Below are positions 48,201-56,792 of a DNA stretch of 64,000 nucleotides, piece after piece. The position numbers and the translations under genes were made by a program. The stretch's first letter is position 1. Each line of letters opens with the position of its first letter. The stretch is from assembly GCA_911728455.2 (NCBI GenBank), contig OU452222.1:2162001-2226000 (forward strand), in the 5' to 3' direction. The DNA is from Marthasterias glacialis. Taxonomy: Eukaryota > Echinodermata > Asteroidea > Forcipulatida > Asteriidae. The notes under the pieces were generated by a model. It had not been told where the DNA came from. It worked only from the letters and a program-made list of their open reading frames with translations, and made no database searches.

Positions 48201-50959
48201 ATCACCAGACCCTCGCAGACCGTTATCGGCCAACATCTTGACACTTTCTCACATGGATCACCCCGGAATACCACTCCAACACCCAGCACAAACAGCGGGA
48301 GCACCCACAGCACCGTCAGCGGAGGCTGGGGAACTATCGACCCCAACCCAGCCAAATACGGCAATTTTAACCCCACTTTTCAAGAAGCTGAAGCTCAAGA
48401 TAGAATCACAGATATCCCGACCACAATGATCTCACGGTCCTGGACGTCCCAGCCGCAGCAGCTCAACCAACTTGCTCAACAACCCCCCATCCAAGGAGTC
48501 CGTCCTTTTCCAACTAGAAATGCAGAGAGGGACATTGTATCAATGTACGATAATTCCAGTACAGATGCTGAGTTTGCCCAGTACATCGCCACAAATTTCC
48601 TCGGGAAGCGAACAAAGGGGTACGCCAAGGACCTTGACATGGCAGAAAACCAGGGGCAGTGGGTGTACCCGGATAGCAGGCTGAACAGAACGTGGCCGTT
48701 ACCTCCGGAAGGACATCCTGAAGGGTGAGAAAGTCATGTTTTGAGCTTATCTAAGGGATTCAAGGCAAAAATGACAACAATATCTTTTTCACTTCAATTC
48801 AATTCAATTCAAAAAACTTTTTTTATCCTTAGTAGGCAATTACATTTTGTTGGACAGCTCTGCATTACAAACAATCACAGCTTAGAACTTATAAAATGTC
48901 ACTAAACAAAAAAAACATATCTTGACGCCTCTTCAAACGTTTCATTAAAGATTTTCCAACCATCCACCTGTAGACTAATCCGAGCAGCTCGTTCATGAGC
49001 GTTTACACCACTGCATCTATGGCCGCCGCATGCACGCATCAACACACACGCACTGTGAATCCTTCATGCCGATTGGTACATAATGCGTTGTCGTGTCGCG
49101 CGCGTGCGGCGGCCATACTTAGCTGCGGTGGTGTAAAACATCATAAACGAGCACTGCTCGGATTAGTGCATAACAAAATGTCCTTGCCAATGAACCATGA
49201 ATTCTAATTTGTGATTTCCTTCTGAACCTGCTCAGGGTGTCTGATCAACTGAGCCACAGTTTCTCGGGGCAACATGATTCAGGGAGTTCCAGTGATGAGT
49301 CTGCTGAGAATGGAGACAATGCGTTCGTTACAGGACTCGGGCTGACTGGACCCAACTTTGTTGCCTCAGTCAACAGGAGGTTAGTATCAACTTCAAAATC
49401 ACTCGGCCATCCAAACGTGAAGTGTACCTGCCAACACACTGACTAGACCAATTTAAAATTACATTTTTGTAAACGAAATGAATGTTAAAAATGCGAAAAA
49501 AAATTTTTAATGGCCTCATGTTTTAACCCTAGCAGAGTCTTTCTCAAAGGCTAAATGACAACACAACACACACATACACATATACTGGAGTAACAGAAGC
49601 AGTCAAGTGGAAAGAAGTGAAAAAAGAGAGGCAGAAAGCAGTCAGAAGATGCAAGGGATGAACAATGAAGAGGGAGACAAGGGTGGGGGGCGGGTTGAGG
49701 GAAGAAGTCTGGTTTAACCACAAGAGGTTGAAAACACAAAAAACAAAATCAAAGGTGGAAAAAAGGGGAAAAAATACAATAAAGGGAAAACAATTGTTGA
49801 AATGAAAACAAATATTCTGTTTTGAAATCTCTTTGACATTTATTTGATGTTTATTTTCCATGGTGGGGTGTTATGGCTGAGTGGTCTATTGCGGTGGACT
49901 CAAATTCTGTAATTCTGTAATTTGCAGAATGTGTGTTCGAATCCTGGCCTGGTCAGTCGAGACATTTGTGTCCTTGAGCAAGGCACTTTATCATAATTGC
50001 TTCTCTCCACCCAGGAGTAAAGAATGGGTAACGGTGAGGGCTGGGGAGTAACCTATGATGGACTGGCATCCTGTCCCCAGGGAATAGAAATATTCTCAGT
50101 CATTTAATAACAAGGAAACCAGATGTAAACACCGGCCTGATCAGCCATATTGGTTCAGGACAGACTTTTTTTTTTTTTTTTACTTTACTTTTTGTTATTT
50201 TGCATGGTTACAGGAGACACAGTAGTGGAGGAGAGGAGGTGATTCATGGGCGTGGTTTTGACCCCAGTGCACAGATAGCAATGAAATACCTAGAGGTAGC
50301 TCAGATGGTAGGTACTCAACCCATGACCTGTTTTCTAAACCCTTATTTATTTCTCTTCTGAAGTTGATCACTTACTAGGGATTGAAGAGGGGATAAAACT
50401 ACAAACATCATCACGCTGTTTTTCTTAATGTATTTATCGACAAAGGCCAATGGCGTCACGGAATAGGCTGTTTACTTCTATGCACTGACTGTCAGATCAA
50501 GTTAGAACACTGGGATTTTGACGAAAATGGCCGTATAAAGGATTTCTGCACTTCAAGTACTTTGTGATTTAGACGGTTTTTTTTCTTTGGTTACACTTCT
50601 TTTAACAGGAACTAAAGTCAACAAAGACATGGCCGCCCAAGGTGTTGTGGCAACGCCCCGTCTCACCTAATGATGGCGCTTCCCCAACCCCCGGCCCGTA
50701 CCCCCTCCCAGCTCAAGAGCAACTCCACGTCCATCCACCCCTCACACCACAATGGAGTGATCCAGTGACCCTACGACAGTCTTCTATGTGGCCCCCTACT
50801 GGAGGGTCAACCCCTGTGTCACCAGCTGGCTCAATGTCCAGACTCGCGCAGTCGCAGCCGGTCTTACGGGGAGGTGGTGCTGTAGGTGGGGTACAGGGGG
50901 AGAGAAACCCCAGGGGACACCCAAAGCTGGACCGAAAGTACGCTTACAGTCAGTACTAA
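32925..50959 (+). CDS. Protein of unrecognised family, 1004 aa, 12 coding exons
   Basis: I do not recognise this protein. Exons 32925-33275, 43144-43317, 43532-43669, 44442-44762, 45402-45560, 45790-46001, 47133-47445, 47787-47949, 48130-48724, 49236-49379, 50214-50307 and 50609-50959 join in phase with GT-AG borders. Residues 1-381 look helical and Leu/Gln/Cys-containing (EDCLMAMNALCRSSTLLAET, TLFQDTPFVELALRVKQVSQ). Residues about 395-460 look beta-rich (FVVEVPTVWILDQCLWG, TVEVVYLRRIELSALLEG, PPLPLIKVKLRQ) and may be a folded domain. From about 480 onward the chain is Ser/Thr/Pro/Gln/Gly-rich and probably disordered, ending KYAYSQY. No signal peptide, membrane helix or enzymatic motif was seen, so a cytoplasmic or nuclear scaffold or adaptor is possible but unproven. 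The start is the first ATG after an in-frame TGA at 32880; a second in-frame ATG follows at 32934. The end of exon 4 is the least certain splice site. Confidence 0.85.
33340..33630 (+). mobile_element. Non-autonomous hAT-like element with 5-bp target duplication (copy 2)
   Basis: Runs from CAGGGTTCTCCCCAG to CTAGGAAGAACCCTG, flanked by GATTG on both sides (33335-33339 and 33631-33635). The interior matches copy 1 (2319-2651) in the reverse direction through nearly its whole length. The different flanking words at the two sites (TTTAG, GATTG), each duplicated, fix the element ends independently. Confidence 0.88.
34789..35234. mobile_element. Possible inverted-repeat element with CATTAACCCTAA ends
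   Basis: CATTAACCCTAA at 34789-34800 is mirrored by TTAGGGTTAATG at 35223-35234. The interior is a degenerate array of words such as ATGACCCAAT.CCT and AATCCTT. No target duplication was found. The TTAGGG is part of the single terminal repeat and not a telomeric array. Confidence 0.5.
35695..35761. repeat. (AAAT)n microsatellite
   Basis: About 65 bp of AAATA/AAAT units with a few substitutions (GGTAAATAAATAAGTA). Confidence 0.85.
36597..36687. repeat. CGACCCTAGCAGAGTC inverted repeat
   Basis: The left arm CGACCCTAGCAGAGTCTTTT is opposed by GGACTCTACTAGGGTCAAAA. Single-arm relatives occur at about 34722-34775 and 49508-49556, each preceded by TTAATGGCC, so this is a small MITE-like family with three members here. 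Confidence 0.65.
36698..37020 (+). mobile_element. tRNA-derived SINE, second body type
   Basis: The head GGCGTGTCGTGGCCGAGTGG (A box) and GGGTTCGAGTCCC (B box) are the best preserved tRNA Leu/Ser-like sequence in the window. CTTGTGTCCTTGAGCAAGG follows, but after CCATGATTGCTTCG the body differs from the copy at 57745. This suggests a head shared by two SINE subfamilies. Confidence 0.8.
37358..37570. mobile_element. Inverted-repeat element with a tRNA-like core
   Basis: The left arm CACTGATGTGTGTTAAGCAA then CTGTATACTCAGTACTTTCC is mirrored by the right end, which inverted reads CACTCCGATGTGTCTTAAGC then TGCATACTCGGTACTTC. Between the arms lies a tRNA-like stretch (about 37416-37490) with A-box-like TTGGTCTAGTTGG and B box GGGCTCGAATCCC. 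A fragment of the right arm recurs at 17812-17865. It is not a functional tRNA, since the acceptor ends do not pair. Confidence 0.6.
37578..37602. repeat. Perfect 25-nt hairpin
   Basis: AACCATAGAGCT and AGCTCTATGGTT are exact 12-bp arms separated by one base, directly after the element at 37358-37570. Confidence 0.6.
37681..38111. mobile_element. Two abutting GGGCC(C)A.TTTCA inverted-repeat elements
   Basis: Element 1 (37681-37806) starts GGGCCCAGTTTTATGGCA and ends TGCCATGAAACTGGGCCC. Element 2 (37809-38111) starts GGCCAATTTCACAGCGCTGC and ends GGTTCTATGAAATTGGACC. The inner sequences differ, so they are separate insertions or subfamilies lying end to end, and not one element. Confidence 0.7.
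38557..38884 (+). mobile_element. Doubtful hAT-type element with C runs
   Basis: Starts CAGTGGCATAGCAATAGGGG and, about 330 bp on, ends CCACTATGCTACTG, an imperfect inverse. C runs lie inside. The 8-base flanks do not match, so this is a weak call. Confidence 0.35.
39237..39745 (-). repeat. Interspersed repeat, 'TTTGTTCCAAGAAGAGG' family, reversed
   Basis: The longest reverse copy. It contains TTGAGGGTACAGCTGGCACA, TAGATCGTCTGTTTTG, CTCCATTGAGCCGAAATACA and CTTCTTGGAACAAAAGGG, in mirror order to 30640-31085. Confidence 0.7.
41719..41886. mobile_element. CACTACTAAAAA element with a nested palindrome
   Basis: Outer arms CACTACTAAAAATGGTATTC and GAATACTATTTTTTAGTAGTG are inverted and extend through TTGAAATAAGAAAAAA. 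A second inverted pair, TGTGTCACTCCC and GGGAGTGACACA, lies inside. 168 bp, no coding capacity. CACTA ends fit the CACTA (EnSpm) superfamily, but no 2-3 bp target duplication was seen. Confidence 0.65.
41920..42055 (-). repeat. Dispersed 'GGCCTGATACTTCA' repeat
   Basis: Reversed copy, bounded by GGTCTGATACCCGTACTTC at the left and CCTCCACAAAGTATCAGTCC at the right. Its two ends are themselves partly inverse (GATACTT / AAGTATC). Confidence 0.6.
42393..42530 (-). repeat. Dispersed 'GGCCTGATACTTCA' repeat
   Basis: Reversed copy from CAGGCTTGATACTTTGTCAC to CCTCCATGAAGTATCAGGC. Less than 350 bp separates it from the copy at 41920-42055 in the same orientation. Confidence 0.6.
43144..43317 (+). 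CDS. Unknown gene, exon 2
   Basis: 58 codons, VLARCFLLMLQTQCHFFRSA to CSSWIAASQ, phase 0 at both ends. It follows CTCCTTAG and ends CAG|GTCAGG. The frame closes 15 bases later, which supports this donor. Confidence 0.8.
43532..43669 (+). CDS. Unknown gene, exon 3
   Basis: 46 codons, ATKSLRKGYSLTANEQQLLQ to KLDLQLS, hydrophilic and probably helical. Phase 0 at both ends, with TTTCATTTTAG acceptor and TCG|GTATGT donor. Confidence 0.82.
43779..43995 (+). mobile_element. Non-autonomous hAT element with exact 8-bp target duplication
   Basis: Starts TAGTGGTGTAGCCAGC and ends TTGGCTACACCACTG, flanked by ATCGTAAG on both sides (43771-43778 and 43996-44003). G runs lie in the left half and a C run in the right half. 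Within intron 3 of the unknown gene. Confidence 0.88.
44442..44762 (+). CDS. Unknown gene, exon 4
   Basis: 107 codons: VYKQALSELPKTELCLSGGF, a Cys-containing stretch (LLMQGCCSNKES), then Gln/Glu/Leu-rich helix to ENFKAKL. The donor CTG|GTGGGT keeps phase with the next exon (QAVEALVKETSKQL). An earlier GTTGAG after LKDVSLQ at 44704 is an in-phase alternative that would drop 20 residues. Confidence 0.75.
44963..45035 (+). mobile_element. SINE head fragment
   Basis: GGCGTGTCATGACTGAGGGG, then CAAGCGCACTGGACTCAAGC, matches the A-box half of the main SINE family. The B box is decayed (GTTTGAATCTT) and the body is missing. Confidence 0.6.
45402..45560 (+). CDS. Unknown gene, exon 5
   Basis: 53 codons, QAVEALVKETSKQLGVPF to LAVQLLFGREDV. 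Phase 0 at both ends; TATCTTACAG acceptor and GTG|GTAAGA donor. Confidence 0.85.
45790..46001 (+). CDS. Unknown gene, exon 6
   Basis: VDIKASNLHGNLQKYAQISS, FVVEVPTVWILDQCLWG and TVEVVYLRRIELSALLEG: alternating hydrophobic residues suggest beta strands, and this looks like the best conserved part of the protein. Ends AG|GTAAGA, two bases into an Arg codon. Confidence 0.88.
47133..47445 (+). CDS. Unknown gene, exon 7
   Basis: Completes the strand-rich part (KPPLPLIKVKLRQ), then a basic linker, HTMEKLASKFGLGSGQ and an acidic DLDQDAES stretch before Ser/Gly-rich sequence. Phase 0 end, AAA|GTAAGA. Confidence 0.88.
47787..47949 (+). CDS. Unknown gene, exon 8
   Basis: TPVGSSTPKREVSKETIPIT and TVTITSHPSPTEDHAPWNKN, a Thr/Ser/Pro-rich, probably disordered segment. 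Ends one base into a Gly codon, AAAG|GTTTGT. Confidence 0.82.
48130..48724 (+). CDS. Unknown gene, exon 9 (largest)
   Basis: 198 codons. It begins GPVLNRKGFASDAEIQDVVD and LLSGITRPSQTVIG, a short ordered-looking segment, followed by Asn/Ser/Thr-rich and Gln-rich stretches (SQPQQLNQLAQQPP), and then FAQYIATNFLGKRTKGYAKD. Donor GG|GTGAGA. Confidence 0.88.
48974..49168. mobile_element. Long-armed inverted-repeat element (ACTAATCCGAGCA ends)
   Basis: The ends ACTAATCCGAGCAGCTCG and, inverted, ACTAATCCGAGCAGTGCTCG open arms of roughly 60-70 bp containing GTTTACACCACTGC and TGGCCGCCGC. The element is CpG-rich against an AT-rich background. Related to 19242-19422. It lies in intron 9 of the unknown gene, just before exon 10. 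Confidence 0.8.
49236..49379 (+). CDS. Unknown gene, exon 10
   Basis: VSDQLSHSFSGQHDSGSSSD, an acidic/Ser-rich stretch, then NAFVTGLGLTGPNFVASVN. Phases 2 and 2; donor AG|GTTAGT. Confidence 0.8.
49864..50075 (+). mobile_element. tRNA-derived SINE, intron 10 of the unknown gene
   Basis: TTATGGCTGAGTGGTCTATTG (A box), GTGTTCGAATCCTGG (B box), then TTTGTGTCCTTGAGCAAGGC and ATCCTGTCCCCAGGGAATA. The head carries a small internal duplication (TTCTGTAATTCTGTAAT). Confidence 0.75.
50214..50307 (+). CDS. Unknown gene, exon 11
   Basis: RHSSGGEEVIHGRGFDPSAQ followed by IAMKYLEVAQM. Short exon after a 20-T tract, phase 0 end ATG|GTAGGT. The FDPSAQIAMKYLEVAQ segment looks like a conserved motif, but I cannot name it. 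Confidence 0.8.
50609..50959 (+). CDS. Unknown gene, exon 12: C-terminus and stop
   Basis: 116 codons and TAA. Starts ELKSTKTWPPKVLWQRPVSP, becomes Pro/Gln/Ser-rich and Gly-rich, and ends KLDRKYAYSQY. Probably disordered. Confidence 0.85.
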   Translation, partial: ELKSTKTWPPKVLWQRPVSPNDGASPTPGPYPLPAQEQLHVHPPLTPQWSDPVTLRQSSMWPPTGGSTPVSPAGSMSRLAQSQPVLRGGGAVGGVQGERNPRGHPKLDRKYAYSQY

Positions 50960-52472
50960 AACTTTGTAATCTTTGTTTGGACTTTGTAATGACTCATACA
51001 CAGAATCTTTCAGCTTAAAGACTCCCATCTTCCTTGCCCATCCCAATTTACCACCCAAAAATGTTAAACAAACACCCACAGATTAGTACTTTCTTTCTGT
51101 ATTGCAAGCAGACAGGCAGTTTTCGGTCGAAAGTGACAATGAAAATTAAGTTTGGAAAAAAAAAAACATTTGTTTAAGTTTAAAACTATTTTTATGAGAG
51201 ACACTTTTTTTTATTCTTGATATTGCTCAAACTTATTTCAAAAATGTATTTGAACGAAATGTGTTGTAAAAAGCCTTGGAATTTTAAACAGCTTTCAGGT
51301 TATTTCATTATTTCACAAACTTCTCTCCAAAGTAAAAGACAATGTTTTCAATTCTTACACAGCTTCCCTGTGAACATTTTCAATGCTTTTTTATGCAATT
51401 ATTTTTTTTATTTGGGTTCAGTTTTCGTTCTCTTTCAGTTACTGATAACACAAAAGAAAACAATTTCTCTAATGAATTATTAAGAAAATGAAATTATAAT
51501 TGACTTAAACAAAAATGATATTATGCCAGTGTTATGGTTAAAGTGCCAAGTTCATATTTAACTTTAAACGACATGAAATATGGGCCTGGTGCTCAATGTA
51601 CTTGCAGACGTTTGTACTAAAAAAAGAAAGACAAATTAATGAGTACATGCAAATAATGTTATTTCTATGAAATGACTAACACCGAGGTGGTTCTGTATAA
51701 ACTATTGATTGAATTTTGCCGTAATTTAGTCAGGACTGCTGGGCTGCCACATTCCTTAACAATAGTTAGCAATTTCATTATGAGTTTATTTTCTGATTTG
51801 TCAGCGAAGATTTCTTTGCTAAAAAAAAAATAGTCTTATCTTGAAATGCCAGTCAAGTTTGATGACTGCTTATGTAAATTTCTTGCTTGTAATTTGCAAA
51901 CTGAGCATGGCATTTGGTATAATTTTACATATACTTTGAACAGGGTGCAGTCCATCTAGACTAGCTCAAAGAAGGTATAATGCCTTGCTTGGTTACAGTT
52001 GGACACCTCGGTTTAGATTCTTCAGACTGGGAACAGTTTTGCAATCTCACATAGTTTAAGACAAACTTGGGAAGAAGTCTAACTAAAAGGCACAGTTTTC
52101 CCTGGTTGTAAATGGCACAAAGTCCAAGCATGAAATGGCCCTCAAGTGACAAAAATACAGGGTACAAGCACAAGATGATATGACATTTTGGCCCAGAATC
52201 CAAGCAGGAAATGTTTGGCCGTGTCGGAACTGGGGGCCGTGGCTGCTGCAGTGGCTGTTTGTAAGGGTGCTACTATGTGCATTCTATGCAATCAAGCCTC
52301 ATTCTATGCAATCAAGCTCTTCGGACACGGCCCCTGTTGGCAAATTCCTGGCAAAGTGGCAAAAATGCAGGGAACCAGCTACAAGCACAAGATGTCGTGG
52401 CATTCTGGCAGGTAAACCGAGCTGTTACTGCCCTGGAAAACTGTTTTGTGTTGAGCATCTTCATCTTGCCAG

Positions 52473-52507
52473 AATGGGAGACTATGGAACACTAGGTGGC
52501 AGCAGAC
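52473..52507. repeat. Single arm of the CTCF-like inverted-repeat family
   Basis: AATGGGAGACTATGGAACAC then ACTAGGTGGCAGCAGACTT is the left arm alone. It is followed immediately by AAGATGGCGGCAAATGC, the end of another dispersed repeat. Confidence 0.65.
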
Positions 52508-53530
52508 TTGTTAAAGATGGCGGCAAATGCATAAGGTCTATTCATATGCTGCATAAATGTAGTGAACAAATTTGATTTCGGATATTGGAATTTGAATTTT
52601 TTTTTGTTAACCTGTACTTCCAGTTGCAATGGCCCATGTGGTGATTCTTCTTGCTTGATTTGCTGCATGCAGCCCTTATGAAAATGGCTATGTTACTTTG
52701 TGATTGTTAAGAAATATTTAGATTTTTGTCAAACTTTAAGAGGCTAAAATGTGAGTGGATATTGTATGTTATATCTGTGAAGGTGAGTAATGAAAGACAC
52801 CTTGGTGTCCGTTTCTGTCTTTGTAAACGTGTACAAGTTTGTGACGTTTATACTGAAAATTGTTACAGTACTTTGACAACAACAAAAAAAGCACCCCTTA
52901 TCTTCACATCTTCTGGCTGGTCCAGAAGTTTTTTGACCCTTTTTTGTATAATGAAGGAAAAAATACTTCAGTCTTTTTACGTTCATGGAATGTAAAGGTG
53001 CTGCTTTTTTCATGATTACAATGACTCTTGGCTTTCACGAGTATGATTAAAAAAAGTAAATGATTTTCACCAACTGAAAAGTATTGTATTGAACTTAACT
53101 TAGTAATGAACTTTCACTTAGTGAACTTTTTGTGGGCACTGGTTAATACATAATAGTCTGTACACCAGTGATGGATTTTATTGGTACTCGTCAGCTCAAG
53201 TACATAATTAGTGTTATTGGGAAGGCTGGGAACCAGCTATGTAATACACTTCATTGGTACTCCGTGTAACAGGGTCTCTTTGCTGCAGCCATGTTGGTCT
53301 TACTCCCTGTGATACACTAACAGTAATGGGTATTACTTGTTGTTATAGAAAAAAAAAGAACCAGACTATTTTCCCAAAAGCCCCATGTTGGCTGCATTGA
53401 TTTGAACAGAGGATTAAACAAACATGGCTGCAGTGTGAGGAAGTTCAATTCGGTGAAGTTTGGATTAACAATCTTAACAGCTATGACTAGTGATTGACCA
53501 ACCTCAAATTGGTGAGTTTATAAATTATGC

Positions 53531-53779
53531 TCAAAGATTATAGAGTGCCGAAGGCACAAGATGGGAAATTTGGGCTGAAATGTGAAACGTACACTGTATG
53601 ACATTTTAGCAAGTAACTCTTTTGATGCAACAATAGACCAGTGCAAACAATGACCATTGCTATCGATGATATAAGAAGACATTTGCTTAAGGAAATGGCG
53701 CCCATGCGTATGTCACGTTCCTACAATAGACAGAGCTCCAGTAACCCATCTTGGACATTCGGTGCGCTATAATCTTTGA
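53531..53779. mobile_element. Inverted-repeat element with TCAAAGATTATAG ends
   Basis: The left arm TCAAAGATTATAGAGTGCCG and the inverted right arm TCAAAGATTATAGCGCACCG continue to a shared CAAGATGGG, about 35 bp in all with few mismatches. 249 bp, single copy in this window, no open frame. Target duplication not clear. Confidence 0.75.
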
Positions 53780-54537
53780 TTCTGCTTACATCTGTTTGGG
53801 AATTCTTAGATTACTCTAAATCATTATTATCACACCTTGATTGTTAAATGAACTGAATTATTTGAATTAAAAACAAAAGAATCAAAGGTGCTTCATAAAA
53901 AAAAAAACAAAGACAACAAAAATGCTGAAATATAAAGTTCTTTTGACTCAACCAATGGCAAGAATGCTTCCTTTTGTATGGACATTAAGAAGACTTGTTT
54001 AACGGGACTTGATTAGATTTTTATGAATTAGAGAGAGTTATTTTGGTTCTTGGACTTCATTTGAAGGAAGACAGATTATATGGATATTTTGTAGAGTTTG
54101 ACATGCACAAATTTGAAAATAAGCAGTACTATATTATGGGATAGTCTTTGACTGGTTACTATTTCAAAGACACTCACTTGCTGTGATTTTTGTAGATAAT
54201 TCTCACTTAATGGTTGTGCTTGAAGGGTTCATTGTCACTTTAAATTGGAAAATAATTATAATCAACCGTGATTGGAACTTTCTTCTACAAATGGTCACGA
54301 CAGTGCAAATGCGTTGTATCACGATTGTGCAACAATGTCGTATCACGCACAAAAATGCTCCAAGCAAAAGCGTTGTATCTCGGCGCCTATTGGTTTTGTA
54401 GATACATCCGAGTTTATTTAAGCGTAATGCAACATTTTGACACTTCCAAGCTCACGTGTAAAGTAAGTGCCATTTTAGGAGATTCAATGTTTTTGCGCTG
54501 ACATGACGAAATAATGATACATGTATAAGTATCCTCC

Positions 54538-54685
54538 AATAGGAGACTTTTGAGGACATTTGGTGGCAGCAGACTGGCCAGATAAATCCATTGTTTTTCG
54601 GAAATGTGCGCACGCTCATAATATGTGAACAATGACAATTTACCTGGTAAGTCTGCTGCCACCTAGCGTTCCAAAGTCTCCCATT
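54538..54685. mobile_element. CTCF-like inverted-repeat element, copy B
   Basis: The left arm AATAGGAGACTTTTGAGGAC, then TTTGGTGGCAGCAGAC, is mirrored by GTCTGCTGCCACCTAGCG and CAAAGTCTCCCATT at the right. About 148 bp; the centre CCATTGTTTTTCGGAAATG matches copy E. Confidence 0.78.
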
Positions 54686-55215
54686 AGAAAAACCTAAGGG
54701 CATTGTTTCACGGGGCAATTCTTATGGGCTTATAATGGGATACTTGAGCAGTGCAAAAGACATTTTTTCCAGAAGTGTCAAACCATTCCAAACAAAATCA
54801 CACACAAAATTATATGTGCACGATTTCTCATCTTGGAGATTGCATGGGTGGACTGGTTGTCGCTAAATTGCCTCCTGTGGCATGGCCCTTGGGTAATGAC
54901 ATCCCCAAAAGTCTGAGAGATAATGAGAGATAAGTTGAACAGTAGGTAAAGCTGCTCCAGCTGTCCTGTTGGTAAAGAGTGATGTAATTCCACTGTAAGC
55001 CACGCCCACTTCACTCAAACTGGATCCAACTGGTTGCGGGCAGCCCATAGGAATTACACAGAGCTAGTTTTTGCATGAGGATTTATGTAAGTAAAGTTTA
55101 ATACTTGGACTTGGCTTTTACACATGCTTCTCAAAGTCTTGAGGTCTTCTCAGCATTATAAGTTTGTGTCACAAGAAACGCCTTTGAACGATGAAATATG
55201 TGATTTTCGGGCGTG

Positions 55216-55368
55216 TAGCTGATGCATGGGTATGTGACGTTATGTGACATTACTATGAGTATTTAGTACAGGAAAGGACACCCTCCTGCCGAGGTCAAAA
55301 CAGCTACAGCGCATGTTCCACACTGCATTTGACCTCAAAGATGGCGGCGAATGCATAAGGTCTATTGT
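55216..55368 (+). repeat. Dispersed repeat ending AAATGCATAAGGTCTATT
   Basis: Mirror copy of 19436-19556: TACTATGAGTATTTAGTACAGG, GAGGTCAAAACA, TTGACCTCAAAGATGGCGGC, GAATGCATAAGGTC. Confidence 0.55.
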
Positions 55369-55557
55369 ATGTAGTCTTTAACAACACCAATGATCTTTCA
55401 TCTCTTGCACAAGATGTTAAAGGACTTGCAACTGTCGTAACCTCACAGAATAAAAACGTGAACATTGAAATGGAAATGTAACACGTTGGTTTGGTATTAT
55501 CTTAAAATGTATAACTTGTAAAAGTAAGTTGATATGGAGTGAAGATTCCTGTCTAAT

Positions 55558-55712
55558 ATTGGGCCTGGAATTTTGTCATTGAGAGGGCAAGGTCATTTTC
55601 AATTTGCAAAGGGCACTTCCATAGGAAAATCTGTCGGAAACTTTTGGAGGGGCAGCAAGGCAAAGACCAGGGCAACAGAGGGGTCATGGCCTGCGTGTAA
55701 TTCCTGAGGTAT
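55558..55712 (-). repeat. Dispersed 'GGCCTGGAATTNCA' repeat
   Basis: An uninterrupted copy like 20231-20385 (GGGCCTGGAATTTTGTCATT to GGTCATGGCCTGCGTG). Serves as the reference for the split copy at 17036-17290. Confidence 0.65.
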
Positions 55713-56166
55713 GACTTGAAAAGTCGTTCTAAATCCACAATGATGACTTTGTTATAAAGGTAGAAAACAAGAAACGATAAAGAAGGAATTCAAATTTTTC
55801 AGTTTCAATAGTTTATTCTTTTATTCATGTGGGATAACTCGTATAATGGTGTACCTCAAACAAATATTCTGAACTTAATGACTTCGACTGTGACAGCTTA
55901 ACACTTTTGAAGACAAAGAAGAAACTACATAAAATGACGCTGATTGATTTTTACTGCAGACCATTTGTTTTGTTTAAAAAGACAATTCGTATTTTATTCA
56001 GTTGAGTCGCCACTGACAAATAACACTGTATTTTGGAGAAATTTTGATCAATAAAAATTAATGTTGGATGTTATTTAAACTTCTCAACTTCTTTCTTTAC
56101 CTACTTTTGCTGTAAGTTTGATTGTTATTCTGTTCACACTTTCCCAGCAAATGTAAATATATGTGC

Positions 56167-56302
56167 ACTGAGAGATTTTGGAATGCTAGGTGTCAACAGA
56201 CGTATCAGGTAACTTTACATTGTTTATGTAGTTATGAGCATTTCCGACAAAAATAGAATTACCCAGTAAGTCTGCTGCAGCGTTCGTGAAAGTTTTCCAT
56301 TA
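56167..56302. mobile_element. CTCF-like inverted-repeat element, copy C (degenerate)
   Basis: GAATGCTAGGTGTCAACAGAC at the left and GTCTGCTGCAGCGTTCGTG with TTTTCCATT at the right. The motif is decayed in both arms compared with copies B and E. Confidence 0.65.
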
Positions 56303-56305
56303 ATT

Positions 56306-56792
56306 TAGTGGCTTCTTGTGACAGGGAAGAAACACCAGGTAAATTTGGGTGGCATGGTTGGCTAGTATGTAAAGCGCTCACCTCTAACCACTGTGACCCT
56401 GGTTCGATTCCCGGCTAGGGCCATATTTGAGTACAGTTGTGCATTGGTTCTCTTTTTTGCCATAAGGGTTTTCTCCGGGCCCTCTTGTTTCCTCCCACCA
56501 AGAAAATCAAACACTTTCCATCTCTGGCTGTGCTCTGTGGTCATATATGGGTCAGTGTGGCTGGCTGTGAAAGGCGCCTTTACATGCCTGCGGCTTGAAC
56601 ATGTTGTAGCCGCGTCGCATCCTTCGCAATTCAGCTTCTCAGCTGCGGGTAAGGATGATTAGCCTCCCAAATTATTATCGTTATATAAATTTCCATTGCT
56701 CATAGTTCTAAGCATGTGTACATTTCTGAGTACAATGGATTTGTCTGGGAAATCTGCTGCCACCTAGTGTCCCAAAAGGTCTACCATTAATT
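56306..56792. mobile_element. CTCF-like inverted-repeat element, copy D, split by a SINE
   Basis: The left remnant ends CACCAGGTAAATTT (to 56346). The right part resumes TAAATTTCCATTGC and runs to GTCTGCTGCC-type sequence, CACCTAGTGTCCCA and ACCATT at about 56792. The SINE at 56347-56685 sits between. The left arm outside the last dozen bases is badly decayed, so the start is approximate. Confidence 0.6.
56347..56685 (+). mobile_element. tRNA-derived SINE with 7-bp target duplication
   Basis: Flanked by TAAATTT (56340-56346 and 56686-56692). The head GGGTGGCATGGTTGGCTAGT (A box) and CCTGGTTCGATTCCCGG (B box) is followed by a body with GGGTTTTCTCCGGGCCC and TTTCCTCCCACCAAG and an ATTATTATCG tail. 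A separate family from the SINEs with the 'CCTTGAGCAAGGCAC' body. Confidence 0.85.
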
